Below are positions 39,201-51,200 of a stretch of DNA of 64,000 nucleotides, piece by piece (position 1 is the stretch's first letter; the number at the start of each line of letters is the position of its first letter). The notes under the pieces were generated by a model. The model did not search any database. It saw nothing but the letters and a program-made list of their open reading frames with translations, and was not told the origin of the DNA. The stretch is from Axinella damicornis. Its lineage: Eukaryota > Porifera > Demospongiae > Axinellida > Axinellidae. Both the position numbers and the translations under genes were made by a program. The DNA lies in the NCBI GenBank assembly GCA_963931865.1, contig OZ007514.1:7914646-7978645 (forward strand), read 5' to 3'.

Positions 39201-42200
39201 GTGCTTGGACAAACTTGCGACTGTGACCTCAGCTGGCTCTCATCCATCCCAAACTCGCTGAGCCATCTTGCTCTCCTACCTGGATCGGTGGAAGGAGGCG
39301 GCACTCAGATCCTGGCTTGGGTTGCTGCTACAACACATTACAGGTTTGCCCAGCATACAGTGTCGTTCTCGTTCATAATTCAACCGATTCTCACTCTTTG
39401 CACAACATGTTTAGCGCCAGGTCTCTTGTTAATCACCATGGTCACTTGAGTTGTGAAATCGGTATAGTTTTAGTCATGCACACATTTTTAACCACCCACC
39501 TGCCAATTTCGCCATTTATTGCAACACTGAACGCTGCAACAGAGCAACTGGATTTATCATCACAGCAATTGAATTCCTTTGCTCCTGCTTGCAACTGGCT
39601 CATTGCAAAATACTGCCATTTTTATGTGTCGTCTGATATACATATGTCTCAGTTTAGACAAAATGCGATGCCTGAATGGTTGGTGGTGTATGCTAAGAGT
39701 ATCACAAATTGAGTCAGTTACTTGCAGTTGGAGCACACCCTTTGCTCCGTGCTGTGAGGGCTTAATTGTCGCACAGATCAAGCTGTCATCCTTTATGTCA
39801 ACATGAATGCATACACACACACAGGGTGTGATAGACTCTTTCAACGTCAACACAAATCAGTGGGTTGCATGGTAAGTGCCTAATTACCACACTGAATATA
39901 CAAACATGACAGAGGTATATAACAATTGAGTAGCTAGAAATTTGGGGGTGGTTTCAATAAGTACTTACTGAGTACCATCCGCTGGGTAGTAGTAAAACCC
40001 GATTGTACTGCTTGTGTACATAGTACTGGGAGAAAGTACACAGTACCTTGCTCTCGGCATACTGCCCTGTTTCTAAACCTCCAAGTTTGGTCAGTTGTCG
40101 GACATAAATCTGGACATCTCTGCACATTGTCTATCCAATTGCAGTGCTGATCTGACATAATGGCCGGGCGAAAACAGTAGGGATAGTATGGCCAGCAAGA
40201 CCTTTGAGGAAGTGTGGCAAGCGCCAAGGAACGAAGGCCACATTCGAAAAGTTACAGCAGAAGCACGAGCAGGAGTACCCAACACTGTCCTGACTTTGTT
40301 GCAAATTTGATTGAGGCAAGTGCCACGTGGCATCTCTCTGCCAAAGCAGTCCCGAGTCACTTAAACTCTTCTGGGTATTTGGCAAAGCCAGCCATCGATA
40401 TCGTGATCCAGAGTTGGCCCAATTACCTATGTCAGGACAGCAGTTGACCCACAACTTGCCTTTGCGCTATCTGCTTGCAGCCGCTGGCTTGTAGACCTCA
40501 CCAGGAGCACATTGCTCACTTTCTGATTTGCTGAAACAGATCCAGACCCTCAAGCCTCTTTGCAGTTTGAAGACTATGTATAACTCTTGACACAGCAAGC
40601 TCTTAGTGTCAGTGTTTTGCTAATGTCAGACCAGATCTGTCAGAACATTATCGACAAAAAAATGATTTGCTCATGCTGTAATGCAGTATGCATTGCATGT
40701 GAGACAATATAAACACTCCTGGTAGGAAAAATTGTGCCGCGTAGCATAATAATTACTAGTGGAATGCAGGACATTGGAGAGCGAGCCTGAGCGAAGTGCA
40801 TGCGCGTGCCGCAGGACATGCAAGGACCAGTTGCCGCTGATTCACATGACTTGTCATCAGACTGTGACCGGGCAATGAGCATAGGCCACAGAAATTATGG
40901 CCCTAAACACATCACAGCAACAGTGAGTCGGGCTAGCTATAGCGTTTATAGCTGACTCAGTCTAGCAGCAACAAGCAGTCTCCGTTTGTCAGTGTTGCCA
41001 GGCAGAATGTTCACGAGTGGTCTCTCCGTCTTTGTTGTCGCCATCGTCTGTCGAACAGGTAGCTAGACGGTTCACAGTTCCTTGCATCGAGGACAGGAGG
41101 TGCGTATAGAATTTGAATATTATTGTGCATGTGCAAGTGAAATTCGCTGATTTAAAATTTACGGTAATTGCAAGATCCAAGCAAACAAGCAAACATACAC
41201 ACACACTGCGCAATGAAGTCACGCTAGTGTGGGGCTCGCTCAGGCTCGCCCCAATAATGTTTCAGTGCTTGGGATTGGCCTACAGAGATTCTGACTACAC
41301 CGCCGTGATCGCTATCATGCACTGACCTGAACGTAAAAAGTTGGCGCTGAAACTCACCTTGGTGGTGGAGATACGAGCGTTTTAGTCTCGCCGTTGGCCG
41401 CTATTGCTCGCGCACTCTCTCCGACTTCCGGTGGCAGTACCGTTCTTAGGAAAGGCACACGAAGATTCTGACCACACAGCCGTGATCGCTGACACTTACA
41501 TGCCGCAACTCACCCTGCTGGCGCAGTTGGGAGCGCTAACAATAACTGTCTTCCCTTTGGCCGCCATTGCTAGCGATCGACTGCGGAGAGTGGTTGCCTC
41601 GTGGCATGTGCGTTAATTGGATTGAGTTGCAATACCTAACTTGCGCTATCAGCGAGTTGCAACCGGTTGCAACAGCTGCTACCAGGAGTGCGGTTGCCTC
41701 TCGTATACATACATGAAAAGAGTTGAGCCTGAGGCCACGTTTACGGTACGGTGAGTACCGGTAGGTATGGCCATGGATTATAGAGCGCGGGGAGTTGGAT
41801 AGGAAACGCGCGTGGGCGGTTAGGCAAAGCGGGTTACGCCGGAAGTGATGTCACGTTAAATTTGCTTATTCATAACTTCATTACGTACGTAGCGGCATGC
41901 GAAGCAGTTCGGGCAGTTTTATCATCGTTTCTCCGGCTGGTTGTATTGCACAGTGCGTTCTTTGAAGCAGTGAGACCGATTTTATCCGCTATGGCAGCAG
42001 TGTGGACAGGTAAGAGGAGTAGATTGAGTTGGTAGGCTTTATTTGGGACGCTGTAAATCACTGATATTTCTCACTTCTCTTAGGTGACCCTGCATTCGTA
42101 CAACAGAAGGCACCAGAAATATTTGCAAGGGCTTTGGGTAATGCTTTGCAGCTGCCAGAGCTGAAGATGTCATCACAAGGCATGATGTCTGTCTTCCAGC

Positions 42201-45200
42201 AATGGAGTGCAGCAATCAAGGATAACAGCACGTTTGCTGGCAGTCTAGTGAGTCTTGTGGTTAAGCACGCTTTTACTCCGAGCATGCTCAGAGCAAAATC
42301 CCTAACAACAAAGTATGAGAAGATGTGGACTTGGTATCATCAACTGATCATTGGTGCTGAGCTGTCTGCACTATGGCGTAGCACAATCAAGCACATGGAA
42401 AACCCTCTGTATTTTCAGCAGTTTATGCAGCTAGTGACTAGGAGGGTAATGGATGAGGCAGTAAAGACAGCGCTGCTACCTGAGACTCAGGAAAGTTCCT
42501 CACCACAAGTTCAGTCCCTGAAGGCAGAAGAAGAGCAAGCACTATGCTACATAGCAGGCTACATCCCTATGAAGCTGAAAAAGAAGTACGAAAAGCAGCC
42601 AAACAATGTACGTGCTCTCAAGTACATTGAATGCCTGAATATAATGAATGAAGAGAAATGTGATGACGTAGAGTTCCTGCAGTACACGAAGTTGTGGGTT
42701 GAACAAGTGAACAGAGGAGGATTATTCCGCATTAGTAATGACACGTACCTGATTTTCAGAGCTATGGAGTTGGCTTCAAGGCATGTTTTAAGTGTCAGGC
42801 ATGTCACTGCTCATCCCGCACTCAAGATTCAACAGGAAATGGAAGAGTCTATAATGAGAGATCCATCCGTCATGGCCCACTGGAACTACTTGCTGACGAT
42901 GTTTGAAGCTCTCGATACTGATGAAAGCGATGACCTATTGGGGGAAATCGTTAATTAATAAGTGGATCAAAATCCTTGGCCACTCATTTGCAAGTGTGTG
43001 GGTCGAGCAATATCAGGTAGCAACGAAGCAATCTACTAAAAAGAAAGGACTCCAGAAATCTCTACAACAAAGTACATACAGTGACCCTGATGCACGGAGT
43101 TAAAGAACTTTATGCAAAATGTCATGTAAAGTGATAATATCTATACAACAGTATGTGCTCATTACATTCAGTTCTTAGAACGACGCGGCCTTTTTGGTAA
43201 GGGTGTATCATCCACCACATCTGTATCTTGATGGTGCTTGCTTCCCCTAACATTACTTGTTGCGAGGGGAGCTGTTGACTTCTGAACTCGAAGGGATGAG
43301 GTATTGTACGTGAACTGGTGAACGGTGGGGTTTTCACTTCCGCCTCCTCTTTGTCGCTGCTGGCCGAAGAACGACTCTACTGGGTCTTGAGTGAATCTCT
43401 CGCTGAGAAGAAACTTCACTCCACTTATACTAAGGAGGTATCGGCCCATTGCCACAAATGGTAAAAAGAAAGAAAGTAACATAAGCTACTAATTAATTAG
43501 TGAATCAAGACCGACTGTTAGGGCATACCTGTGATAAGGTCTCTCGACTCAGGCACATTTTTGCTGCTTCTGTAGGTGAAATTCCAGTTATAGAAGCAAC
43601 GGATTTTCTCCACTCCTCCAAATAGCCGAGAAACTCCTTTTCAAGCCACTGCACACAGTAATAAACAGCGTTCTGTATACCATGTTGTAAACTAGAGGTG
43701 CTCAGCAGAGCATGTACCCCGTGCGCAACTTTGACTTGACAGCTATAGGCCTATTCATACAGCATGCACGATGAGCTAGCTCATGGATAATACACACTAG
43801 CTAGGCTATGATTTACAGCGATGTCAGCATGAAGAATGAGATACCATAAGTTGTGGCAGTAATGTTAGAAATTGGGTGTGGTCAAGTTGTATAAATTAGA
43901 AGCACGACTTTCACGCAGCTTTTCTCAGCCTCTCGAGTAGATCTCTGGTCTGTGAGTTATGTAGACGCTAGTATTTTCTGAATTCTGACACTTCTATCCT
44001 GAAATAAGCCTTCAACAAGGCCTTCACTGCTCAACCGCGCTTGGACTATGGACAGACTGACAGACAAACCGATCACTCTACCCCCTGCTGCGCATGCGCA
44101 CGGGGTAACTAGCTGCTCAAAGCAATTTATTATAACATGCATTCTAATGGGTACGTACAGAGTATTGCAAGTCACTTGGAACATCATGTTTAAACCAAAA
44201 GGCATGGGTCCCATGGCAACTGTGGTGTTCTTTTCAAAACTGTTAAAACCTAATTGACAATTAGGAGTGCACTAGTTTTGAAAAGAACACCACAGTTGCC
44301 ATGGAACCCATGCCTTTTGCAATTTATGTTTAAACATGATGTTCCAAGTGACTTGCAATTCACTGTCACAGGTATGGGTGACACTATGGTTGACAGCCGA
44401 GTGGTATTTCCAGTAGACACCTGTTTTGTAATTTGTATTGCATGCAAGTTATGTAAACAGCTACTGTACACACTTACTGTGAACCGTTTGTCATGTGGGG
44501 TTTGATATGGGTAGAGATCTGCTTTCCGTGACTGTCTTCCCTCAGAAAGACTGCTCACATTCAAACAGTCAAAGAAACGATCAAAGAAATGAACAAATCT
44601 TCAGTCATTTCAGGATCACCCATCAGTTCCATTGCATGGGCAACACTTGCACTGAGCACCTGTAAAGAATGAGGTAATATCAAGTACGAGGGTAATACAA
44701 TGAGCACAGCATCTATTAATTCACCTGGGCAGCCAAATCAACTCACATTCTTGAGAAGGAATTGAGGTGCAAGTGATTGTACTTGACCCTATGCAGCAAA
44801 CAAAAGCCTGGCGTGTCAGTCTGTCTCCCTCGGTTGCCTTCATACAGTCTCACCAGATGCTGCCAGCTGATCTCCTTGCCATTGATCTACATGTAATGCA
44901 AACATTCATGTTAAACCACAGAGCACACAGAGTGGTGAAATTTGTGCTGTTGTGGAGTATGGACTATGCACGCTCTGAAAACACTTACCCATAGTGTGCG
45001 CGTTCTGCTGTGGCCATGTGAATTTAGACCAACAATTGCGTGTTGTCTTCAGGAGATGAGGAACATCAGCAACGAAGTACAGACTGCGGTCATCATCGGT
45101 GAATGGGTTAGGGCACCGGTATCCTGGAGTAGTAGCATCGGACGGATCTTTCATGAGGCGGTACAATTTACGATTGGGTGAGGACCCATCGGAAGTGAGC

Positions 45201-48200
45201 GAAATAACCTTGAACCCCATGATCTCCAGCCGCATAACTGCTTCAGTCACAATGGGGTATAGCTGATGGGATGGTGCACCTGTGGTTGGGTACTGGGCCC
45301 GGGGAAACTTTAGGCCAGTAAATATGCCTCGAACTAACAGGACAAGCATATGTGAAGCGAGGTCAGGCTTCTGCATGGTGCCATCAGACTGACACAGACG
45401 CTCAAACTCCAATATGTGATCACTGACATTATCGAGTGCTACAAAACCCACCAACTGGTCTGTGTACTTGTTATATACCAGCCCTTCTTTGATCTTCACC
45501 TCGTCATATGTCAGACACACAAATTTCTGCCAGTCTTCTATTTCAGCAAGTTTAGCCTCTCTTGCTAGCTGTTTGGGAACTCCATCCTGGAAACCGGTCA
45601 GAGGTGGAACGTAATGAGTATAATCCCGAAGAGTTCGCTCCGATGGAAGTTTCATGAGACCTGACTCACGCAGCAAACGGTACCCACCACCAGATACGAG
45701 TCGTAAATGAAGACACCATCTGATTACCTGAGGGTGCCATCTCATCTGTCGGCAATCAGACTGACTGGCGGCCTGCATCTGCTGGTCCCAGAACAGACGG
45801 TGGAACGAGCCCTCCTCGTGTTTCTGATGCACAACCTTGGTGTGTTCGTTCATCATGGATGCGATGTCCCCATGTAGTGTCTCGTCAAGGGTGACACCAT
45901 CTTGTTGGCAAAGTTGTGCTACCCACTCCCTCAGTCGTTCATTGGTAGCTTTTAGTGTCTTTATCTACAACGGATATGAAAGAGAAAAAGCAGCTAAACA
46001 GAGGCATATAAAATGCCTGCACCGGCCCTGCATCTATTAATTGCCCATGTGTTGAACGTATTGCAACAACATACCTCTGCTGTACGGCTCTTGACCCTTT
46101 GCCTCCTCTGCGGAGTTGTGAGGTATCGCCAGTTCCAAGTAGATGCACTAGTACTTGCCCTCCTATTTGGCGATGTGAGTGTCTTTGCTTTCTTGGCAAG
46201 GGAGCGAAGGTTTGTTCGATAGGCCTTGCACTGTGCACACCTACCACTCGAAACAAGGATATCACACCTTGAGGTACGGACAGCTTCCTTGTAGTACTGA
46301 CGGGAACTGACAAATGGAGTTGTATCAAGGCTTGCTTTCACTGTCTTACCACTCGAATCCTTGAAAACCCCCTTGCGAGACTTAGCGAGCTCACAATATT
46401 CTTTGTCAGGGTGGCCCGTACAAATGCTGCAGCTATCTAAGAGCTTGACGACAGCAGGTAGACATTCAGGAGTCCCGATGTCCGGAACATTCTCAAGGAG
46501 CTTACACGACGACGATCCAAGACAACAGTTGCGTGCATACACACTCCAAGAGCCATCAGTGTTCACTACAAGACAGAGCTCAACTACAACTGGCTGCTTA
46601 CTCTCCACGGGCAGGTTCTTGAGCTTGCATAGTCGCACGCATTGATCACAGTCAGTTGTCTGGTCTACCCATCCTTCAGGTAGGGAAATCCTCCACGGAG
46701 AAAGCATGTCAACAAAAGGTGCCTGTAATAATGAGAACACAAGTATAACAAGTGAGTCTTTAAAAGACTTGATGTGTCTCGGCACGATTTGGTATCAGCT
46801 AGAATCATGCAGAGGACAGACATGGCAGCTGCTTAACCCTTTATTATGACTGCAAAACCTGTTAGCTATGAGACTTTCAGCTTAAGTGAGCGTCAATATC
46901 CTTGGAGGTTCTGTGTGAGCAAGGGGTGGGTCAGGAATGTTCACCCAAAGGGTGAAAGCAGTATGGTCGTGTCTGGGCTTGATGTTTAGTCAACACCTTG
47001 GCCAATTCTTTCAGCACTTATCTATATAGCTAGCTAGCTAGCTAGAGCTGAGTGAGTTGGTATGCACTTGGGATGGCTGAGTGCAGCACACCGATGAGTG
47101 AGTATTCATTGTCCTGAATTAAGTACTATAGCTACGTAGCAGCAGTCTTGATAAGAGGATTCATGAGCAGCCATGCAAACCCATAATCATTTTTGAAGAT
47201 CTACTTGCAGGCTATAAATACGTTTGACACCCTATTAAGTGTGTAGAGCATGCAGCACTTGCGCGGGCGCATTGCGAAAAGCGACGTACCACGTACGTAC
47301 GTATACGTACCTACGCATCCAGCACTGTGTCTCGGCACTTCGGTGCCGAGACAAAAATAAAATCAAATCATCATTTCTCACAGTTGTATACTAGCCTGGA
47401 CATCAGGAAGATTGACAGTCTCGTGCTTGGCAGGTGATGGGAGGTCCTCATCCTCGCCAGGTGAGGGAAGGACTTCAGCTCTCTCATCCTTGGCAGTCTC
47501 ATCGTGATCGCCAGGTGAGGGAAGGACTTCAGCACTCTCATCCTTGGCAGTCTCATCGTGATCGCCAGGTGAGGGGAGGTCTTCCATCTGAAGAGCAGTA
47601 CCCAGAGAGAGTGGACAAGTTTTTGTCCTTACTTTGTCTTCATTTTTCTTCTGCTTCTGCTGCAGTCGCTTCATCCTCCTCTCCTGTTTACGGTGCTTGA
47701 AACGCTTCTTCCGAGGCATAGTGGATCAACTAGAGTGAAATAGCAGCCATGTATTTTGCACTTAGTACACTACTACCAACAGAGTTTGAGCTCATATTCT
47801 GTTGAAACTAGCGAAAATCAGTGATTTCCGAGCGACAGCACAGAACTTTGGTACCCATCAGTTAGTTAACCCACTTGTGTTTGTACGTCTACCTTTTTTA
47901 GGAGACATGGCCCAATAGCAGCATATTCAGCACTTACAATGTGAATATGGCAGTTTTAACATGCATGCCTTCATAGATAGAGGGGTCAATGCACACTGCA
48001 TGCATTATGTTATAGCACCCGGCATGCTACTCTCACTCGTCCCAAAGCGAGTGATGCTAACCATCCAACTTACCCCAGTGGCCTTAGACTGTCTCCAACT
48101 CTAAAAGATGGGCGCTGGAATTCTGGCTCTAGCAATATAACTGTCGCTGTTACGGGTACCAAAGTGCTGTGCTGTCGCTCGGAAATCGCTGATTTTCGCT

Positions 48201-51200
48201 AGTTTCAACAGAATATGCACTCAAACTCTCTCATACACGCCCTCGCAACTCACCTAGGGATAAACACTTCTATTTAGTGCCTCGTTAGCTTCGCTTCTGA
48301 GATACGCTGGAGTCGAAAGTTCGACCGCGAGTACCGATCACTAGCTGAACTTCCGGTGCCGCACGTAACCCGCTGTACTTCAAAGGATTGCCGAAATGCC
48401 ATACGTTAAGAGTAGCGGGGCGCGCGCGTTTCCTATCCAACTCCCCGCGCTCTATAATCCATGGTATGGCCTGGGAACAAGTCTACAGATTAGCTATGTA
48501 AATTCATATATAAGGGGGACTTCTAGGAACTGTGTTAAGGTTGAACTGTTCTAGGTTTGTTTAGTCAAACTATCTCATTCAAAAAAACAGACATTTCGTT
48601 TATGATGTGGCGTGCCTCCAGTGAGGTCCTCATGTGTAAGTTTTCATCCTGGTCCAGGATGGTCACTTCACTCCAATCAAAATTGTGGCCTGTCCATGCA
48701 TGTTCTGCTGATAAGTTGAAGTCAGCTGTCCTCACTGCTCTCCTGTGTAAGAGGTTGGACGAACACAGGAGAGCAGTGAGGATGGCTGACATCAGCATTA
48801 GCAGAACATACATGGAATGCAGGCCACAATGTTGATTGGAGCGAATCGAAGTGACTGACCATCCTTGACAAGGATGAAACCTTACACATGAAGGCTCTCA
48901 CTGGAGGCATGCCACATCAGAAAGCAGCCCCTCCCCCTCAACAGAGACATGGGCTCCCTCCCTCCCACCTATGTTCACCTGTTGAAAACTCATAATTATT
49001 TTTTTCCGCCTTTCCCCACCCTTTTTCCCCCCACCCCTTTTTCCCGCCGTTTTTATTTGATGTTCTGTACTTAAGCTCGCCCTCGGATCTTAATGCATAG
49101 CCTCATTCCCAGGCGCTCGGTAATTGGGGAGAAGAGTGCCTGGTATCCACTGTTCGCACATGTGTGAGCAGTTCCATTACATTCTCCGTATAATTCATTG
49201 AGATACGTACGTAAGCTGAAGTAACATGGACGAATATTCGGTAAAATATACGACTCCAGCATCATGTGATACCGTGGTTTCGAAGTCTGTGGACAGCGAT
49301 ACGCCACTCCTGCCTTTCCAGAGTGGACGCGAAGTGGGATACAGACCCGGTAAAACCCCACAGAAAATTCGCCCTGGCCATATACGTATGTAACCATACA
49401 AGCACGTTCTTGCCATTATGTATGTGCTATATTGCTGTCAGTTGCAGCATAATTCCTGGCTTTCCGACCTTACCCAGGGCGTACGGCACGCTTTGTTGAT
49501 CAGAGCTGCATCTTGAAGATGTAAACGACTCTCGTGTTTCAGTAATGTACAGTCGTGCAACATGGACCAGTATGGCAGTACTTCCAAGTTCCCCACAAAA
49601 ACCTGGGGAACGCGCATGCGCAATCAGTGGATACCAGGCGCTCCGTGTCCAAAAATCAGGTATTTTGGATAGTGGAACTAAACAAGCCTCAACTTAGCCA
49701 CACAGAACTGTTGATGACATAAATTTTTACTGTACCACAATAATAAGATTATGCCCTTGAGTGATGCACTGTGGATCATTTCAGGCCAGGGATGCTACGT
49801 TAGTGCCAAATTTATTGGGCACATTTTGGGACACTATGGAGTCTGTTACATTAACTACTACTCTTCTTACAGGTACACCTTCAAGCGTCTGAGATGGATG
49901 GGAAACAAGGCTCTGTCCTATGTGGTCACACTACTGTTTGTGTCACTTTGGCATGGAGTGTGGCCAGGCTATCTTTTCAACTTCTCGTTTGAACTCATCG
50001 GTATTTTCGCAGAGAGGACAGTACGTGGTCTTGGTGAATCAAATATGTGATAGTCCCATGTAGTATTGTTATGTTATACTTCAACATGGCATACCGTAGT
50101 TATGTGTTATTATCGTATTTCCACGAATAGATGCTGCCCTCGAATAGACGCCGCCCTCGAATAGACGCCTCACAATTGGAGGCACTGAGTGAAATAAACG
50201 CAGCCCTTGAATAAATGCCGCAGAGGGTTAGCACTTGCGCAAAGTATGACAATACGTATATACAACGCGGACACTTTGTACGTCTTCGTGGAAGACGGTC
50301 TGAGTCCTCGAGCTCGTCGTCACCCCCCTCCATATGCATCCCGCGAAGGCATCTTCACCATCGTCCTCGTCCTGTGTGTATCGCTTTGTCGCAAAGCGAC
50401 GGCTAATCAACGCGCTCTGTGCCAGGCTCCAGCCGAGGACGCCACTTGCCAAATTTTGCCCGTTGTGAGTTGTTGTTTCTCGACCGAACTTTGTAACAGC
50501 CATACCTTCTCACCAGCTTGTCAACGCAATTCGACAGGGAGCTAGCTATAGGGATGCTGTGTACGTGGCACGGTCACACTGCTCAAAGTAATAAACGCCG
50601 CCCTCGAATAGTCACCGCACCAAACTGAACAACGAAATAAATAAACGCAGCGGCTTCTATTCGCAGTTCACCTACGTATAGGCGCATGTTCACTGTTAGG
50701 CACAGGTTTGATTCTCATCTCAGTGAAGTAGGATCGAAAGTTGCACAGAGTTTCTGGAAGAATACTTCAGTGCAGAGTGGAAAAAAACTATGGTTCCAAA
50801 TGAAGTGCACTGCCTATTTGAGGAATGTCCTTCTAAATCAAGTGCATCTCGTTATTAGGTGCATATTTCCTTCCTGTTTAGATACCATCATCGCATGCGC
50901 CTAATAATGCACAAGTACGGTAGCTTTATTGGGACACTAAATTCAGTGGACCTGGGGACCCTGGGACCTGAGGGTCTTCAGCTGATACGTACATGAAACA
51001 GAAATGCAACTACAATCCAAAACTCGCAAGTCAGCTTTGCAGAATTCGGAAGACATTTTCAGCAGATATGTTATCCCCTAGCTTTGTTTTCATCACTCTT
51101 CCACTTCAGATATAATCAGATGTTCATGTACCTCATTCCCCAGCCTCTCCATTTGCATCCATAACACTACACTGAGAATGAGGCTAAGTATTAATCCAGT

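Larger units (their letters stand above)
41773..48462. mobile_element. P-type DNA transposon, 6690 bp, with two convergent genes
   Basis: Termini ATGGATTATAGAGCGCGGGG... and the inverted right end (…CCCCGCGCTCTATAATCCAT at 48462) agree over about 42 bp. The 9-mer ggtatggcc flanks both sides (41764-41772 and 48463-48471); P elements usually make 8 bp, so the outermost base is uncertain. Inside: gene A (41991-43103, plus) and a P-type transposase gene (47719-43168, minus), whose stop codons are only about 65 bp apart. A foldback insert (44164-44359) and an internal inverted repeat (47780-47865 / 48155-48240) are also present. It fills two thirds of LPCAT3 intron 14. Confidence 0.85.

Noticed and set aside
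39117..39449. 110-codon plus-strand frame
   Set aside because: Lies within an inverted-repeat element and its relative at 53130-53400 is not open; likely chance.
50207..50545. 112-codon frame within the MITE at 50106
   Set aside because: Overlapping frames are open on both strands and no conserved motif is visible.
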